DNA of 64,000 nucleotides, taken from Undaria pinnatifida (taxonomy: Eukaryota > Sar > Phaeophyceae > Laminariales > Alariaceae). Location: positions 7,079,599 through 7,143,598 of the forward strand of contig JABAKD010000030.1 of NCBI GenBank assembly GCA_012845835.1. Reading direction: 5' to 3'. The position numbers were made by a program, and so were the translations under genes. Of this stretch, positions 1 to 12,529 are shown one piece after another (the first letter of the stretch is position 1; the number at the start of each line of letters is the position of its first letter). The notes below the pieces were generated by a model. It made no database searches and was not told where the DNA came from. It saw only the letters and a list, made by a program, of their open reading frames with translations.

Positions 1-36
1 GGTCGGATAGAGGTACGGGCGTAGACCCAACCCACC

Positions 37-80
37 CCTTAGCCCTAACCCTAATCCTAACCCTGACCCCCAACCCGGGC
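37..80. repeat. Short telomere-like (CCCTAA)n tract
   Basis: About 44 bp of degenerate CCCTAA units close to the left edge of the window. It could be an interstitial telomeric remnant or chance. The tract is too short and too degenerate to mark a chromosome end, and normal sequence continues on both sides. Confidence 0.5.
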
Positions 81-2080
81 GAGAAACGCGGCTGCGCCGC
101 TGTTGGAAATTTAATTATTATTCCCATCTGCGGACCACCACATAGCCCTCGGCCAATGGGAGGGCGTAAAAACTATTCTCCAAGATACGGGCGGTCACAC
201 CACATTGTTAGGTTTTCTGAGTTCAATAGCTGTGATAACGCACGTGGCTGACGGTGTTCGCGCAATTTGTGAAGAACGCTGTGGCAACAGCTGCTCGAAA
301 GGCCCGGCAGCAGGTGCAACTTTGAAAGTCTGCATAGCCCAACAGGCGAAGATATAACGGCCACAGTAACGGCCACAGGGAAGACATTGGCAAGCATCTT
401 TACCTCGGGCACTTCGCTCAGGAAATATAAATATAGGTAGTATGTCATACGAACAGAAGCCGATGATGGATAGTAGGTGCAAACTGGCGACTTGAAAATG
501 GCAAGAGCCCAGCCGCCATGATCCAGGAAAACAACCCGGACGCCACATACATGCGTAGAACGTATACACCCTGTATCTTACTGCTGTGGTACCTGCGGTG
601 TATGTGTCTGTCTCGAAGTTTGTGACTACATGGCTTGTTTTGTGTCTCCCTTTAGAATGTGGTGAATCGCCACGGACACTGGGCGTGCTGGATGTCTACG
701 GGTGGAAAATGCAGTTTAGTAAAACACATACACACAGAGAGCGTGCAAGGCGTGATAGAAGTGGGGGCAAAGGATGGTTTGGTCACGGTTGTCACACCGT
801 AAGATATTCCAGACTAAACACGGTACGGTACGTCTAACGTCTAGACGGCGGTCCGTCACAGGACTGAGTATCAGCAGTACTTGGAAAAAATCAAAATTAG
901 TGTCAGTGGCTTTATAACCAACTCAGGCTTAAAGAACAACGAAGAGGAGAAAAGGCAATGTAAAATACTCATAAGTGGTGGCTCTCTCTCGGCAACACTT
1001 GTTCTTGTCTGCTTGCTTATTTTTGTCGCGCTCTGCTGTGTGGTCGACACGAACTTGCTGCTGTCTGCTTTTTTGTTGATCTGTGCAGGCCCTGTTGCAG
1101 GCTGTTTTGCTGCGCTTGCGGTATGTAAATACTGCTGTGGCTGTAGGAGCTTGGTTTCTGCGTTCATTGCATGGTTTGCGCAAAAGCAGGCTAAAAAACA
1201 ATGAAGAACGTAAAAAAAAAAAAACAGGCACAGCAAAAAGGCAGTCTACGAATCGATCCGGAAAAAATAATTTCCCCGTCAGCTTAAGAGCTGAAGATAG
1301 TCTGAGAGACCAGAGAACTGCCGAGGGCGGCCTCCGCAGGCGTCGGCGTTTAGTAAGTGGGTCTATGGTGGGGTACGGCATGGTATTGTGTGGTATGGTA
1401 TTGCTTTTTGGGGTGTTTATGGTGTTTTATGGTAGGGGAGGGGAGGGCATAGTATGACAAGGTAGCGAAGCGTAGGGTGGCGGAGGGTGTAGTGTGGTAT
1501 GGTGTGGTATGACATATTATGGTATGGTATAGCATGGTACTGTACGGTATGGGAACGTGGTTCGGTGCGGCTCTCGATGAGGTACGAGTAGTGCGAAACA
1601 AGCGCGTTGTCGAAGGCTGCGTTTTTCTTGTGGACTGCTCTGTGCATGTGTAACATATGTTATCTCTGCTCGAGTAAACTACTACTTGCGCTTTCAGGTT
1701 CACCTGGATATATTTTATTTTACGATTGGTGCCAAAAGCATAGGGACTTCTTTCCGCTCTCGCATGCCGAAATGTCCATAGGTCTTGTCCGACCACGTGG
1801 GATCTCCGAAAAATAATACAAAATGAAAATATGGATGTTTTGACTGCTGGAACATCGGCACCAGCGCAGCACTACCAGGAATGTATCAGTAGGGTTGGGT
1901 TTCGTTGATGTTGGGTTGGGTTATGCTGGCGATAGTTACAAATGTCCACCAGCGCACGTTCCTATCGACAGCTACAGCAATATCTTATACCAGTGGCATA
2001 GCGTACAACCGTAGTATGTATAATATGTTGGTTTCTGACGATATCGCGTGCGTGCCCCCCCCCCTTTGTTCGACCCCTAG
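81..2080. other. No gene supported; simple repeats only
   Basis: I see no exon that I would defend here. Open frames are short and compositionally odd. From about 1370 to 1560 lies a degenerate TGGTA/TATGG-rich microsatellite that creates spurious frames on the minus strand. A stretch near 656-703 encodes a short peptide resembling a myosin switch-II segment, but no other myosin motif lies nearby (see rejected items). The sequence may be the 5' flank or first intron of the gene that follows. Confidence 0.5.
1373..1560. repeat. Degenerate TGGTA-type microsatellite
   Basis: Repeated TGGTATGG, TGTGGTATGG and similar words run through this stretch with substitutions. They generate Tyr/His/Thr-rich false frames on the opposite strand. 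No other content is recognised. Confidence 0.6.
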
Positions 2081-2093
2081 GCTAGAGCCCACG

Positions 2094-5000
2094 ATGAACC
2101 GCGTGAAGATGCTTCACAACGCGTACGACTTCATCGTGACCTTCCTAGAGGGCATGGTGGAGTCTACGCTCGACGTCCAGAAGGAGAACCAGCGCCTGCT
2201 AAGGTGCGTCAAGAACCAGCAGCGGTCACAAATCAGAGTGATCTGATTCGTGGAAGGCACGTAATGATTTGATTGGTTGAAAACACATACTTTGAGTATG
2301 TATTTGGTTGGTTGGAGGCACAGGTTGATTGGATTGGTTGAATGCGGATATGATATGATATTGGTTTGGTTTGATTGGTTCGACAGCACATGTTCGTTTG
2401 GTTTGGTTGGTTCAACGCACACGTTAATTTGCTTTGATTGGTTGAAGGCACTCGTATACCTGGTTTTACTGGCTTTTTTTAATGCATGTTTGATGTTCCA
2501 GTTTCCAGAGAGCGCCTTGCCACTACATACATGGGTGTGAGGTGGAAAAGCGTCAACAATTGGCATGGAAGGGGCTCGTCGGCGCGTGGTGGTGGTGATG
2601 TCAAAAGTTGGTGCCTCCCGCGATCAGTTGTGTCGGTGGTGTTTTGTTTGTCCTTCCGTTGTTTGTTTGTTCCCCTCACTTCTAGCAGATCCTTCCTTAG
2701 TATCTACGATCAGGCCTGCCAGGAGCTACAAGATGCAACCAACCGCCCCAAAGGAAGTCCGCATCAGCATTACTACCGTTAGTACCGTTAGTACCGTTAG
2801 CACCGTACGAAAACCCCAAAACGAAGAAAAAAAATACCTCTTTTACAGTCGGGGGGCGCTGCAAGTCGTTTTTTTTTCTCGTGGTTCACCCCCACCCCCA
2901 CCCCCACCCCCCCACCCCCTCCGTTCTTCGATTATCCCCCCCCTCCGATGCCTCCGCACTCCATCGTCGGCGTCGGTTTCGGCTTTTAAGGGAGATTATT
3001 GAGGTGGCAAAAATCGGTCCCTCGGAGTTCGAGAACAAGATGAAGGCATTAGAAAACCGTTTCACCTACGAGGTCAGTTCGCGCCGAGGTCTTTGTATCG
3101 TTTAGTACGTACGATGCCGTGTGTGGACGGTGATTAGTTACCCCGCGTGCATCGAGACCATGGCCGGGAGCTTTGCAAGCGTTGTTGCTTGTGATGGCTG
3201 ACTGGTTGCTCGGCCAGCTCCTTCCCAGGCAATTGTTCTACCAGATGAAAAGTTGTGTGTGTCGTGTGAACTATTTGCGCTGTATAATACCAGGTTATTT
3301 TTAGTATACTAGCAAGTGGCGGCGAGATTTAATTCCGCTTCCCTATGAAGGAGATTTGTTTGGGCTTCGCGAATGTCGTGCGCGAGATCCCACCCTGTTT
3401 TTGATCGATTTTCATCTGCAGTAGGCGCGTTTACTTGATGTCATTTTTTTTTCCCCCAAGGAGGGAAGTCTCGTGACACGTGACACACGCCCATGTTTTT
3501 GTTCGCCTTCACGCTCCCACCCTCTGGTCGGATGCAACTTCCGTTGGGTGGATGTCATATCACCCCCCACCCCCCTCTCTTCCCCGAACGACTCTTTCCA
3601 GCCAATATATATGCCACGCTCTGCATTGTCAGTGCTAATCGAGCCCATCTAACAACGGTTCTGTTAGCCTCTGGAGTCCGACATCGGCCAACTTTTTGAG
3701 TGCGAACTGTCACATTCCTAACACCCCCCCCTGCTCCGTCTCGAAAGGGATGCGTGATCAATGGTCGAAAGACAAAAGGCCAGCAACAAATCAGCACGCC
3801 CCCCACCCCTGCCCCCCCACTCCCCCCCCGCACTCACCTCCACCATCGTTGTCGCCGCCGCCGCTGCCGCGTGGACGCCGTCCCAGTTCGTGAAGTACCT
3901 GGATGCGGAGGTGGAGAGATTGGAGGACGCCACTAAAAAGAGCGACAGGCCGGGGGCGGGGGACGAGGTGCTGAACGTGATGAAGATCGTAAGAATAAGA
4001 GTCTGCGCACAGGTGGACCTGATGATGGGCGAAGATGTTGCCGTGTTGACAAGGATGCTAAGCTACAACGACCGGTATATGATGCGGGCGGCGCTGAGAT
4101 CGGGTAAGTGGGACGGACCCCGCCGAGTGCGGGGTCAGAGGTGACCAGCGGGAGTGAAGGGGGGTGAAGGGTGGGGGAGGGTTGGGGGGTGGAGAGAGGT
4201 CGGGGGTGAGGGGGGGTATGTGGGAGGAGTGGAGTGGAGAGGGGTGGGGGAAGGGAGGACGGGGGCTGGGGTGGGGTACTCAATTGTTGTTCGCCTTGGT
4301 CATTCGACCACTGACCACGCATCCCTTTTGAGACGGAGCACCATTCCTACTCTTAATAGAGACACCTCCAACACTTGAACGCTCAGTAGTTTTTTCATAT
4401 AGTACATGTATCAGGTACACTTTTTCCTTGTCTACATAGATTGGCGGGGGGAGGGTGTGCGTGTCCAGACGGGGGGGGGGGGGGGGGGGGGAGGGGGCGT
4501 GGCCAGTGGTCACGGCTGTGCAATTCGTATTTTTTCGTATTTCTTTAGTATTATGTGAATGGCTGCAGTACAATACGCGACATCACTTGATACGTTGGAG
4601 GTTAAGAATGATTGGCTCGAGATTTGCACGAAGCATAAAAATACCATAATCGTATGCTGAAAAATGTATATCATAGTGCATGCTTTACCTGACGTAGGAA
4701 TCTGACTCCGGCCCAGAACAAGATTTTCTTAAGTGGTGTCGCGTACAGCTTTATACGACGGGCTGCCAGATCGAGTGGAAGGGTGCGTGTTTGTGACACG
4801 CGAGGGGGTTTAGTATTGTCGGCGTGCCCAGTTGATGGGTGGCGATTGGAATGCAAGGCTTTATAATATATGTAACCTGTGCGGAATTGCTAATGTATAT
4901 GAGCGCCGTGCATTACATATGGTAAAGGCTTGCCTAGTATATGTATACTACCTGGTGCCAGGTACGATTAATTTTATAGGTACGATACGACATCAGGTGT

Positions 5001-5471
5001 AGTACGTTGTTGGTGTGCAGTACATGGTCTTTAACAGTGAGGCATTCTCGACGTCAGCTGCTGCTGTGCGTAGAGCAAAAACCGTTTGACTTCTGCATTG
5101 ACGTCTGTGTCAACTCCCGGAGGCGCTCCGCTTACAAGGCACCTCCTCCTCGTGTTTCTTCCCCCACGCGCCTCACTTTTTATTTTTATTATTATCGTGT
5201 CTTATTTCAGTGCCTCTCGCCACCCGCCGCATTTTATTTTCCAATTTCTTGTTGTTTTCGTATGCCAGTGTACAAGGACAAGACGCCGCAAGCTGTGGAA
5301 GAGTTCGGCAAGTTGGTGTCGAGAACCCTCAAGGACGTGACCGACATGGGTACCAGCGTCGACCCCATGTTGAGATGCAAGTTGGCCGACATGGAGGACG
5401 ATGTTGTTTTGGTTGCGAAAGACATCAAGGAGAGGATGGAGGAGAGGGCGTCGGAAGGAGCGGGAGCGTAA
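2094..5471 (+). CDS. Unrecognised helical protein, at least five exons
   Basis: Exons read from splice signals: 2094 (ATG; or from acceptor 2081)-2203, 2701-about 2777, 2991-3072, 3887-4103 and 5269-5471 (TAA). Joins 1-2 (split Ser codon), 3-4 (phase 0) and 4-5 (split Val codon, phase 1) are phase-consistent. Join 2-3 is not: the only donors leave phase 1 while acceptor 2991 needs phase 2. A 16-nt microexon at about 2850-2865 would fix this. The product is about 230 residues, strongly helical and charged, with no signal peptide or membrane segment seen. It starts MNRVKMLHNAYDF and ends ERASEGAGA. The family is not recognised. The introns carry a minisatellite and retroelement 3' stubs. A 5' exon upstream of 2081 is possible because that acceptor would be phase 2. 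Confidence 0.6.
2262..2452. repeat. Degenerate minisatellite in intron 1 of the first gene
   Basis: About six units of roughly 25-40 bp share the core TTTGATTGGTTGAA followed by GGCACA or a similar word. They are diverged and tandem. The tract lies between exons 2094-2203 and 2701-2777 and creates an Asn/Gln/Thr-rich false frame on the minus strand. Confidence 0.7.
3733..3835 (+). mobile_element. LINE 3' stub with C-rich tail, sense in intron
   Basis: From the word CTCCGTCTCGAAAGGGATGCG the sequence matches the 3' end of the retrotransposon seen in full near 61,060-61,130, and ends in CAAATCAGCACG plus a C-rich tract. It begins directly after a run of C (3722-3730). The tail ends about 50 bp before the 3' splice site of exon 3887, so it forms most of that intron's polypyrimidine tract. 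Confidence 0.75.
4205..4388 (-). mobile_element. LINE 3' stub, antisense in intron
   Basis: The reverse complement of 4276-4388 matches the LINE 3' end (GGTGTCTCTATTA, then GGAGCACC-type and CGCATCCC words on the plus strand, then GTACTCA). On the plus strand it is followed to the left by a G-rich tract (4160-4275), the complement of the C tail. It lies in the intron after exon 3887-4103. This is one of only two antisense copies in the window. Confidence 0.75.
4451..4497. repeat. Poly(G) run
   Basis: An almost uninterrupted G run (about 20 bases near 4472-4492) with flanking G-rich sequence lies in the last intron of the first gene. It is a candidate G-quadruplex and a likely site of length error. 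It may be the tail of an unrecognisable antisense insertion. Confidence 0.6.
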
Positions 5472-6264
5472 CGAAAGCAATACGGATTCGATGCCAAATC
5501 GACGAGCAGTGGGAACGCTGAACCCTGTGGGCGGTAAAGTTGAAGGCGCGCTCTGGGGAGGAGAAGGAATCACACATGAGACCACGGCTTGTCCAGAATC
5601 GCTGAGGGTATGACCTATTATAAGCTTAGCTGGGAAAGTATAAAGTGATGGTAAAAACAAGAATATCGCGGTTACTTCTTCGCGTAGCGACGACACTTAC
5701 TAGCGTAGCGTGGCTATTCTTCTTCGCCTACGGGGCGCATCGTGTTTGTTGATGGGCTCGCACGGCCAGCAGGTGGCGGTACGTTTCTGTGACGCGTGTT
5801 TTTGCCACCGTGGAGGCATCAACTTTACTCGTTGTCGGTGAGCCGTTGACGTCGCCTCGCAGGGAGGCGAGGAAAAGGCGAGGCAAGGCGTAGACTTGGG
5901 GGTGGTCTTTTCGTGTTTCCATCCCTCATTTTGGTGCTGACGGAGGAGCTGAGACATGGCGATGGGTTAGGCGGGGAGGGACGTGGCGCGACCACCATCT
6001 GTGGCGTTGTTCGATCGTTTCTTGCTTTCGACAGCCCTTTTCTTGCTGTTCTGAGGCCTTTCTTGTTTCCATCATATCAGTGCAATGATGAATGCTACCA
6101 GGTGCTGTTTCTATTGCCGCATCATTCTGCTTACAACGAATGTCGATCCCCCTTTTACAATTTCGACATTATTTGACTTGTCAGCGGTGCGGCCAGCTCG
6201 CCAGAGTCGAGTTTGGTGTTCCTACGTGGCATCTGCGTGCGTACTGATTGCCTGAATTTTACAG

Positions 6265-6384
6265 CAGTGGCGCAAGCAGAGGCAGCAGCTGCAACAGGGC
6301 CAGCCTGAGGTCGAGGCGGCTACGCTCCCGGAATGTGGGGAGGCGGAGGCTGCACATCTTTCTTTCGCTGTTGCTGTGCGGTAG
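6265..6384 (+). CDS. Possible terminal exon, Gln/Glu-rich
   Basis: After a good acceptor (AATTTTACAG) an open frame of 39 codons begins QWRKQRQQLQQ, continues with a Glu/Ala-rich stretch and ends in TAG. Composition is coil-like and exon-like. No upstream exon could be joined with confidence. It might be an alternative last exon of the gene ending at 5471, or chance. Confidence 0.25.
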   Translation, partial: QWRKQRQQLQQGQPEVEAATLPECGEAEAAHLSFAVAVR

Positions 6385-6609
6385 AACGGTTTCGCGGTAT
6401 ACGTATACTAGGTACGTTCGAACCACGTGAGGTTCGAACCCGTGTCCTCCACGACGTCATACGCGATGGCATTTCCTACTGAGCTGCAAATATAAAAAAA
6501 CGATCGAATACCTAGCTCAGGTGCAGCCTTACAACAAGCACCAACAGGTGAATGAATGCTGCAGTTAACGCAAAAAAACGGGAGCACCGCTTGTTGTAAG
6601 AGTAACGAA

Positions 6610-6965
6610 TTACTGTCACAGCGACACACTACTACACTGCTCGAATTGCAGGCGGCCGGTACGACGTTTTTGACGTTTGTCGGTCGGATATTTTACGGTG
6701 CAGGACCCTTTTCATAAGAAACAAGAATGCTCGCTCAGGCTGCGTTTCTTACTTAAGAATGAGTGCGTTCTACACTTGTACACACAAACGTCAAAATAGC
6801 GGCGCCCGAATTTCTTGTTTCCCTGTTAATCTCAGCCTGGCTTTGATTTATTGAATTATTGTATGGCCTTGTTTCTTGTTACCTATTAGACTATTGGTGT
6901 CAAATGATGTTGTCACAGCGACACACACACTGGTTGATATAGGCGGCCGGCATGACGTTTTGCCA
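6610..6965. repeat. Two similar ~60 bp segments
   Basis: Segments at about 6610-6690 and 6906-6965 share GTCACAGCGACACAC, then a variable stretch, then GGCGGCCGG and GACGTTTT. They are direct repeats about 295 bp apart. Origin unknown. Confidence 0.55.
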
Positions 6966-7498
6966 GTTGGGTTTTGACAGCAATCTACTACAATAATTTG
7001 TTAGTCAGTAGACTCGACGCTGGGGTGAGAATAGGGCAGCTGCGTGTGATGATGCTTCGATTGCGCGTATTGTATTATCATACGAGGTTGATGCCCTCGT
7101 GAAGAATCACTAATATTAATAGTACCATGTACAGCTGTAGTACCAGAGGATCAACAGGACCATCTTACGAACACGCTGCTACTCCTGCTGATGATGCTGC
7201 CATGACCCAGGCGAAGCTCCTCTATACGCGTGATATGCGTTGGTAGTGCTACACGTATACAGGAGGACACGGGAAGCATAAGAGCAGAAACAAGATAGAA
7301 GGCTTGCAGTTTCTATATAGACTAGTCTAGAGCTTTAGCAGCACGTTGTGGTCACTAAAGGGGGCTTGCGCAGGGCGTGTGCTTGCCGAAGTTGCTGGTC
7401 ATGTTTAGCAAGCGAGAAAAAAGATACCTGGCAGAAGATAGGCGACGCCTATTTGGGCAAAAACATAGGAACCGTTTGGTCATGAACCTAGTTTAAAA

Positions 7499-7885
7499 AT
7501 GATCCTTACATATCCGTCCATAGCGGTGACATGCTGCCTGTTCGGGAATCTATTCCGCCGCGTGTGGTGTATTCCGCCGCGCTATGATTATAACCAATCA
7601 CCGACGAGAATCAATTTTCTACGAGATTCGTTCCGTCGTTGGCTTTCCTTGCGCCGCCTTGCTTGCTCTTTTGTGCCCGCGCTGGGCACAACGCTCTCCA
7701 GATTTCAGACTCCAGAAGCCACGGAAACCGTAGAGGGTAGATTCAGGCTTGCGGGGCTGCGGAGAACTTTTCTGTGGGAAAACCGATCCAGCGTTTGCAC
7801 GATAAGAGATACGCAGGGTACAGAGTACAGCGTGTCTCACTTTGATGGAGACCAGGAGTACAAGTACTCAATCCTATCGCACTGA
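7499..7885 (+). CDS. Orphan 128-codon open frame, unrecognised
   Basis: An ATG-initiated frame of 128 codons (starts MILTYPSIAV, ends KYSILSH). It is basic with several aromatics and has no recognisable domain. Competing frames on the minus strand are nearly as long, no splice context stands out, and no neighbouring exon fits. It may be random open sequence. Confidence 0.2.
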   Translation: MILTYPSIAVTCCLFGNLFRRVWCIPPRYDYNQSPTRINFLRDSFRRWLSLRRLACSFVPALGTTLSRFQTPEATETVEGRFRLAGLRRTFLWENRSSVCTIRDTQGTEYSVSHFDGDQEYKYSILSH

Positions 7886-8760
7886 AAAGTCCTGTCCTCT
7901 GTTTGAAAAGCAAGCAAGTGACGAGCTGCCTCGAGCACACTGCAGCGACAACAGTGCACGGAGTGGAAGAAGCATGGCCATCGTTTTCAGGGCGCCGACG
8001 TGTGGCATAGGGGACCTGCTCTCCTCGGCCATGGAGACAGGCACAGACTTTAGGTGGGCACGTCGTGGAACGTTGAGTGGGGCGGTGTTGGCTTTTTGCT
8101 TGTAGAATACAACATGAGTTGCTCTCGACTCTCGACTCGCACCTGTTCCCATTTTGGGCTTAAGCGTAAAATACGTTTGTATTATCTATTTATCGATAAA
8201 GGGTTATTATATTTTAGTCCAAAGTGGTTGCAACTTCGGACATGATCCTGGGGTTTATACTGAAACTGGTACGATATACAGATTCTACTCGTAGCCGGTA
8301 GGAGGTATGATACCGCACCACGTTTGAGCATCGTTCGACTGCTGCTTCTCTTGTTGCGGTCAACTGCGGCGCTATCGTACTGGTACACATTCGTGCGTGC
8401 AAAGCCTCAACGATGGCAGGGCATCTCGTCGCACGAGAAGGAGAGGGACAGACGCTAGACATGCCTTCAGACCCTCGTCCAAGGCGTCGGTGTTGCAACC
8501 CAACCGTGATGGTGATGTTCTCGCTCTACCCGTACTCGTAGCCCGTTTCCCTGAAATCTAGCCAGCGTGTTCACCGTAGATATCACCTCTTTACCTCTCG
8601 AGCCATCCATGCAGTAGCTCCAATTCATTTATATGGTCCTCAAGTTAACCTCCCCCCGCCCCCTCCTTCCCCGCCACCTCCACCATCGCCTAGACCTAGC
8701 ATCATGCGTACAGTAAGCTCCTACCAGGTATACATTATGCGACCTCGAAATGTTGGGAAT

Positions 8761-9307
8761 CCCCCCCCCCCTTTCCCCCCATCTGCACGGCCCAATGGAC
8801 TACGCGAAAAAGCTGAAACTGCGATTTTCGTGTACAGGACCTGAACCTACCAGAAAAAGGAGAACGATACATACCAGTAGCCGGGAGCAGGAGGACGTGG
8901 CTACAAATGTGTGCCCGTGTGGCACAACAATAGAGAGTAGGACTCACATAGTAGGAAAATGTCAAATATACGCGGAGGAACGGGATGCATTAGAGTAGCA
9001 GATGATGAAATTAGACGTATGTGACATGGTGGAGTTTGGTAGACTAGAGAGTAGCGAGAAAACGATCGCTGTCATAGGAGATAGATGGTGGCCGCAGACG
9101 GCGAAACAGGACGGGGATAGGACAAGCAAACAGTTTCTATGTAATATATGAAAGAAGCGCAATAAGCGCCCAAGTGTTGGAGGTATCTCTATTAGGAGTA
9201 GGAACGGTGCTCCGTTTCGAAAGGGATGGCATATGCGTGGTCAATGGTCAAACGACTAAGGCAAGCAACAAAATGAGTACCCCCCCCTCCCCCCACCCCC
9301 CCCCCTT
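8761..9307 (+). mobile_element. 5'-truncated LINE copy
   Basis: Starts in a C run (8761-8783) and then matches the terminal part of the LINE at 60,640-61,126: PMDYAKKLK..RF, then CPCGTTIESRTHIVG..C (a Cys/His zinc-type motif), then a decayed tail region with in-frame stops. It ends ACAAAATGAGTAC plus a C tract at about 9275-9307. It is a pseudogene copy with no flanking gene recognised. Confidence 0.85.
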
Positions 9308-12300
9308 AAAAACCCCGCCCTCCCCCCACCGATTATAGCTCTTACAGGATATACATGATAAGCTGATGCATTCCACAGAAGAAGTTAAATTCTGTCCCCC
9401 TCAAAAACGGGTTTTAAAGCTTCCGTTCACAGATTGATTAACATCACCTTGTAGACCCCGGTACAAGCTAGTTTAAGGGGAATCGCCGACCTAAATCCGC
9501 GCGATCGGAGTATTACACACAGCTTTGCAAAGATGAGCTTCGACGAAATCTTCGATCTCACAGCTGGAGTGCAGATTAATTTTTTACCTGGTACCTGGCA
9601 TGATAATACAGCAACGGTGATGGGGGGTACCGTACCCCTAGAATGGCGGCTGACTAGTGCGTACTGCTGGTACAGTGCCAGCAACAACGCTTGGCACAAC
9701 TGAAACCAGCTATTATATGCTAGTGAAATGGGTACCCGAGTTCCCAAGATAATAAGAGCATGCATTCGGTCAAATCGGCACATCCGGCTATGGTACTAAA
9801 ACCTTTAATAGTGCCCACTACAGATAAGAAGAGCATTGCGAGCGACTGCTTCGGCTTGTGGCGGGATGCTCTTAAACCGGGGTACCCCACGGTACCAGCA
9901 TCGGTGATACACCCAATTGTGCCGGTGTCCAGTGCACCGCCAATAATGTTGACCGGCACATGCCGGAACTACAGGGAGACCGCTATATGTACGCCCATCG
10001 GCGTGCGGCAGCATTTCGCCAGCCAAAACAGACTCGTGAAAAATTACCGAAAACGGGTGGCCGGTGTAATGGGCAGCTTGCAAAGATGAGTATCGACCCT
10101 GAACATTTGTCGAACTCACAGCTGACGTTGTTATAATAACTTTATAAAATAGTATGCGTGGTACTGTACTCCCGGGTACCCACCCTTCTCCCCGCACACA
10201 TATCATCATGTTGTTTGTGTGCTCATGAAAGGAGCTCCAACTGCGTTAACCTGCACCCATGTTTCAGTCTCAACGTGCTTGTAGTTCGCGTGGGGTAAAA
10301 AATTGCGTTAGCAAAAAAGCGTGTAGCAATAGACAGTGTAAAGTAAGCCCCTTTTTTAGCCGGAATAATGCTGTGTGCATCATCTGCTATGGCTGCTGTA
10401 CCATTTGCTGCTGAAGTAAGTTGCGGCTTGAGATACTGTACTCGTATAGTCTACCGGTATACCAAGAATAAAAAAACATACGCAAAAAAAAAAAACGCTG
10501 AAACCAAAACTTCAGCGCGTGTTTTCAGTTTTCGGATGTGTCCGTACCGGTAACCTGTCGAGCGAGTACTTTCGATTAACCTGTTGGTACTTGCGAAGTA
10601 CAGTCAATCGAGCCACGCAAAAATCAAGCAATTTCACTCCTTCTCGCGACAATCAGAAACAGAAAAAAAATGAAAAGAAAGGACTGCCGACTAGCTTGGG
10701 CGTCCATCTACCTACTGCATTCGCTCGTCGGCCGTGTGTATCGTGTTTGATACTTATCGGAGGAGTTGAATGATACCTGGTATGCGTTTGTTGTTGTTAC
10801 CGCATTAACTCGTCTACACAATCTAGCCCGTTGTCACGAGACAGGTGGCGCTAGTTATTGACAGACGCGACAACCCGCTACAACCCTCCCGACTATCCTG
10901 GCGCGACACCTATCACACTTACTCCTTCTACCGTCCGTTGCGCTGAACCGTTTCTTGTTGTACTTTCTCCGCCCACAGCAGCTGATTGGCGCGTTTCTTG
11001 TGGCTCCAGTTGTGGGGGGCGTGCCAAGTACATGTACACCAGTATATCTTAGTACATGCAAATGCGAGTTTCCAATTATGAAACATAAGAATCTCTGTCG
11101 AGATCGCTGACGCTAGATTATACGACCGCCGCCACGGCCGATCACCAACGCGTACAAATTGACGACAGTTTTAAGCACCCTCCTGCGCGGGTTCCTAAGA
11201 ACAACTTGACCAAAAACAAGTGTGCGCCACCTGGCCGTAGATACACGTGATGTGCGGTCGGGACTCGAACGTCAAGGGCCTCTCTCTGCGGGTGCCATTC
11301 CAAAACACCATCACTGTAAAATTAACGATATAACACCGCGAAAATGACCAGCACAACCGCCCACTATCGTATGCCCTGCGCTGTGCTGTGGCAGCACAAC
11401 GTTTTGTTGCAAGGCTTGGTCCTTAGCCCGAACCGTCTCTCGTTTCCTGTCGTGTCCGGCGTTCACCTCAGGTATACCGTGAGGCTGTGCGCTACGATGC
11501 TCGTCGCGATCACAAGGTCTACGAATCTTGCGGCGACTAGGCAAGTATTTGACCTCCGTCTTGTCTGAATGCTGGAAAATGATTGGCTGGATTTTCAGCG
11601 CACTTATGTTTGCGCAGAGGTATCGCGCAGTAGGAAGTGATTAACTCTAGTTCATTGCAGACGAATCGAGATCTACAGCATTTTGTACAGATAATGTTCT
11701 TCTGGATCGTCTTTTCTTGCGAGTGACACTCACGCTACGCGTTGTGAGAGGGCAAACGTACTATTAATAATACTCCGAGTATCAAGTATTCGAAGTATCA
11801 GGTGTCGTGGAATTCAACAGGAGAAAATGCTTGTTTGCGATCGAGCGTTTCTTTCTAGGAAACGAAAAAAAAATGTATTCTGCCGTCGGGCTTAAGGACA
11901 GCAGGCCAGTGGCGGTGTTTCCTCGTGCCCCTTCTCGTGTACCTCGAATCCGCTCCGACCATTAACGGATTGCGGCACAGCAGTCATATATAAACAGAAA
12001 GGAAAACATGATGTTTCAAAACCCATGCAGGTGCTACAATAACCCTTTCAGACTAGACATGCGATGTGACGTTTGGGTTAAACTTTATTCGGTTTTAACT
12101 TTGTTTCTTGAATTAAGGATTTTTTTCTGGGGCTCTCGAGTGGGTCGGGATTCTAAATCCCTCTGTCTGCGGGGCCTGCTGGTTGAATAAAAAGGGTCTC
12201 CACGTTTGACATGCGCGCGGTCCGATTTCCGCAATGCCTCCGGTTTGTACAGCCTCTGCAGCTTCCTTGGTCACTATTTGTCAGACGTGATATATCACGC

Positions 12301-12529
12301 ATTGTCCTGCCTCTCACCAAGCGCCACGGTGTTAAGTTGTGTGGTGATCCAGTCGAACGGGTTATCACGGGTGGAGAAATGTTTTGATAGTGCCATACTC
12401 CGCAGGCAGCAGCAGCCGTAACCGCCCCCCCCCCCCCCCCCCCCAACGTCAGTTGCGTGGAGCATATATACATGTTAGGTGTGGTAATTCAATGTAGGAA
12501 TGACGCGGGACTAAAAACATAGTCTATAG
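9308..12529. other. No gene supported
   Basis: Only short frames without exon-like boundaries. Two related words (GATCTCACAGCTGGAG near 9554 and GAACTCACAGCTGACG near 10112) recur elsewhere in the window. The palindromic word TACCWGGTA occurs at 9585 and 10774. A run of about 20 C lies at 12424-12443. The missing 5' exons of the gene at 14,252 may be here, but I could not identify them. Confidence 0.45.

Larger units (their letters stand above)
5472..8759. other. Mostly empty intergenic stretch
   Basis: No gene is supported with confidence. It holds one candidate terminal exon (6265-6384), a pair of short similar segments near 6610-6690 and 6906-6965, and a 128-codon orphan frame at 7499-7885. 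The rest is unique-looking non-coding sequence. Confidence 0.5.

Noticed and set aside
656-703. Peptide LGVLDVYGW resembling the myosin switch-II segment after a possible splice acceptor
   Set aside because: Only about nine residues match, the expected Phe-Glu is missing, and no other myosin motor motif lies on either side.
6413-6497. tRNA-like sequence on the minus strand (AGCTCAGTAGG box and GGTTCGAACC box)
   Set aside because: The two internal promoter-like boxes are present, but the D-stem and T-stem do not pair and no acceptor stem forms. At best a tRNA-derived relic.
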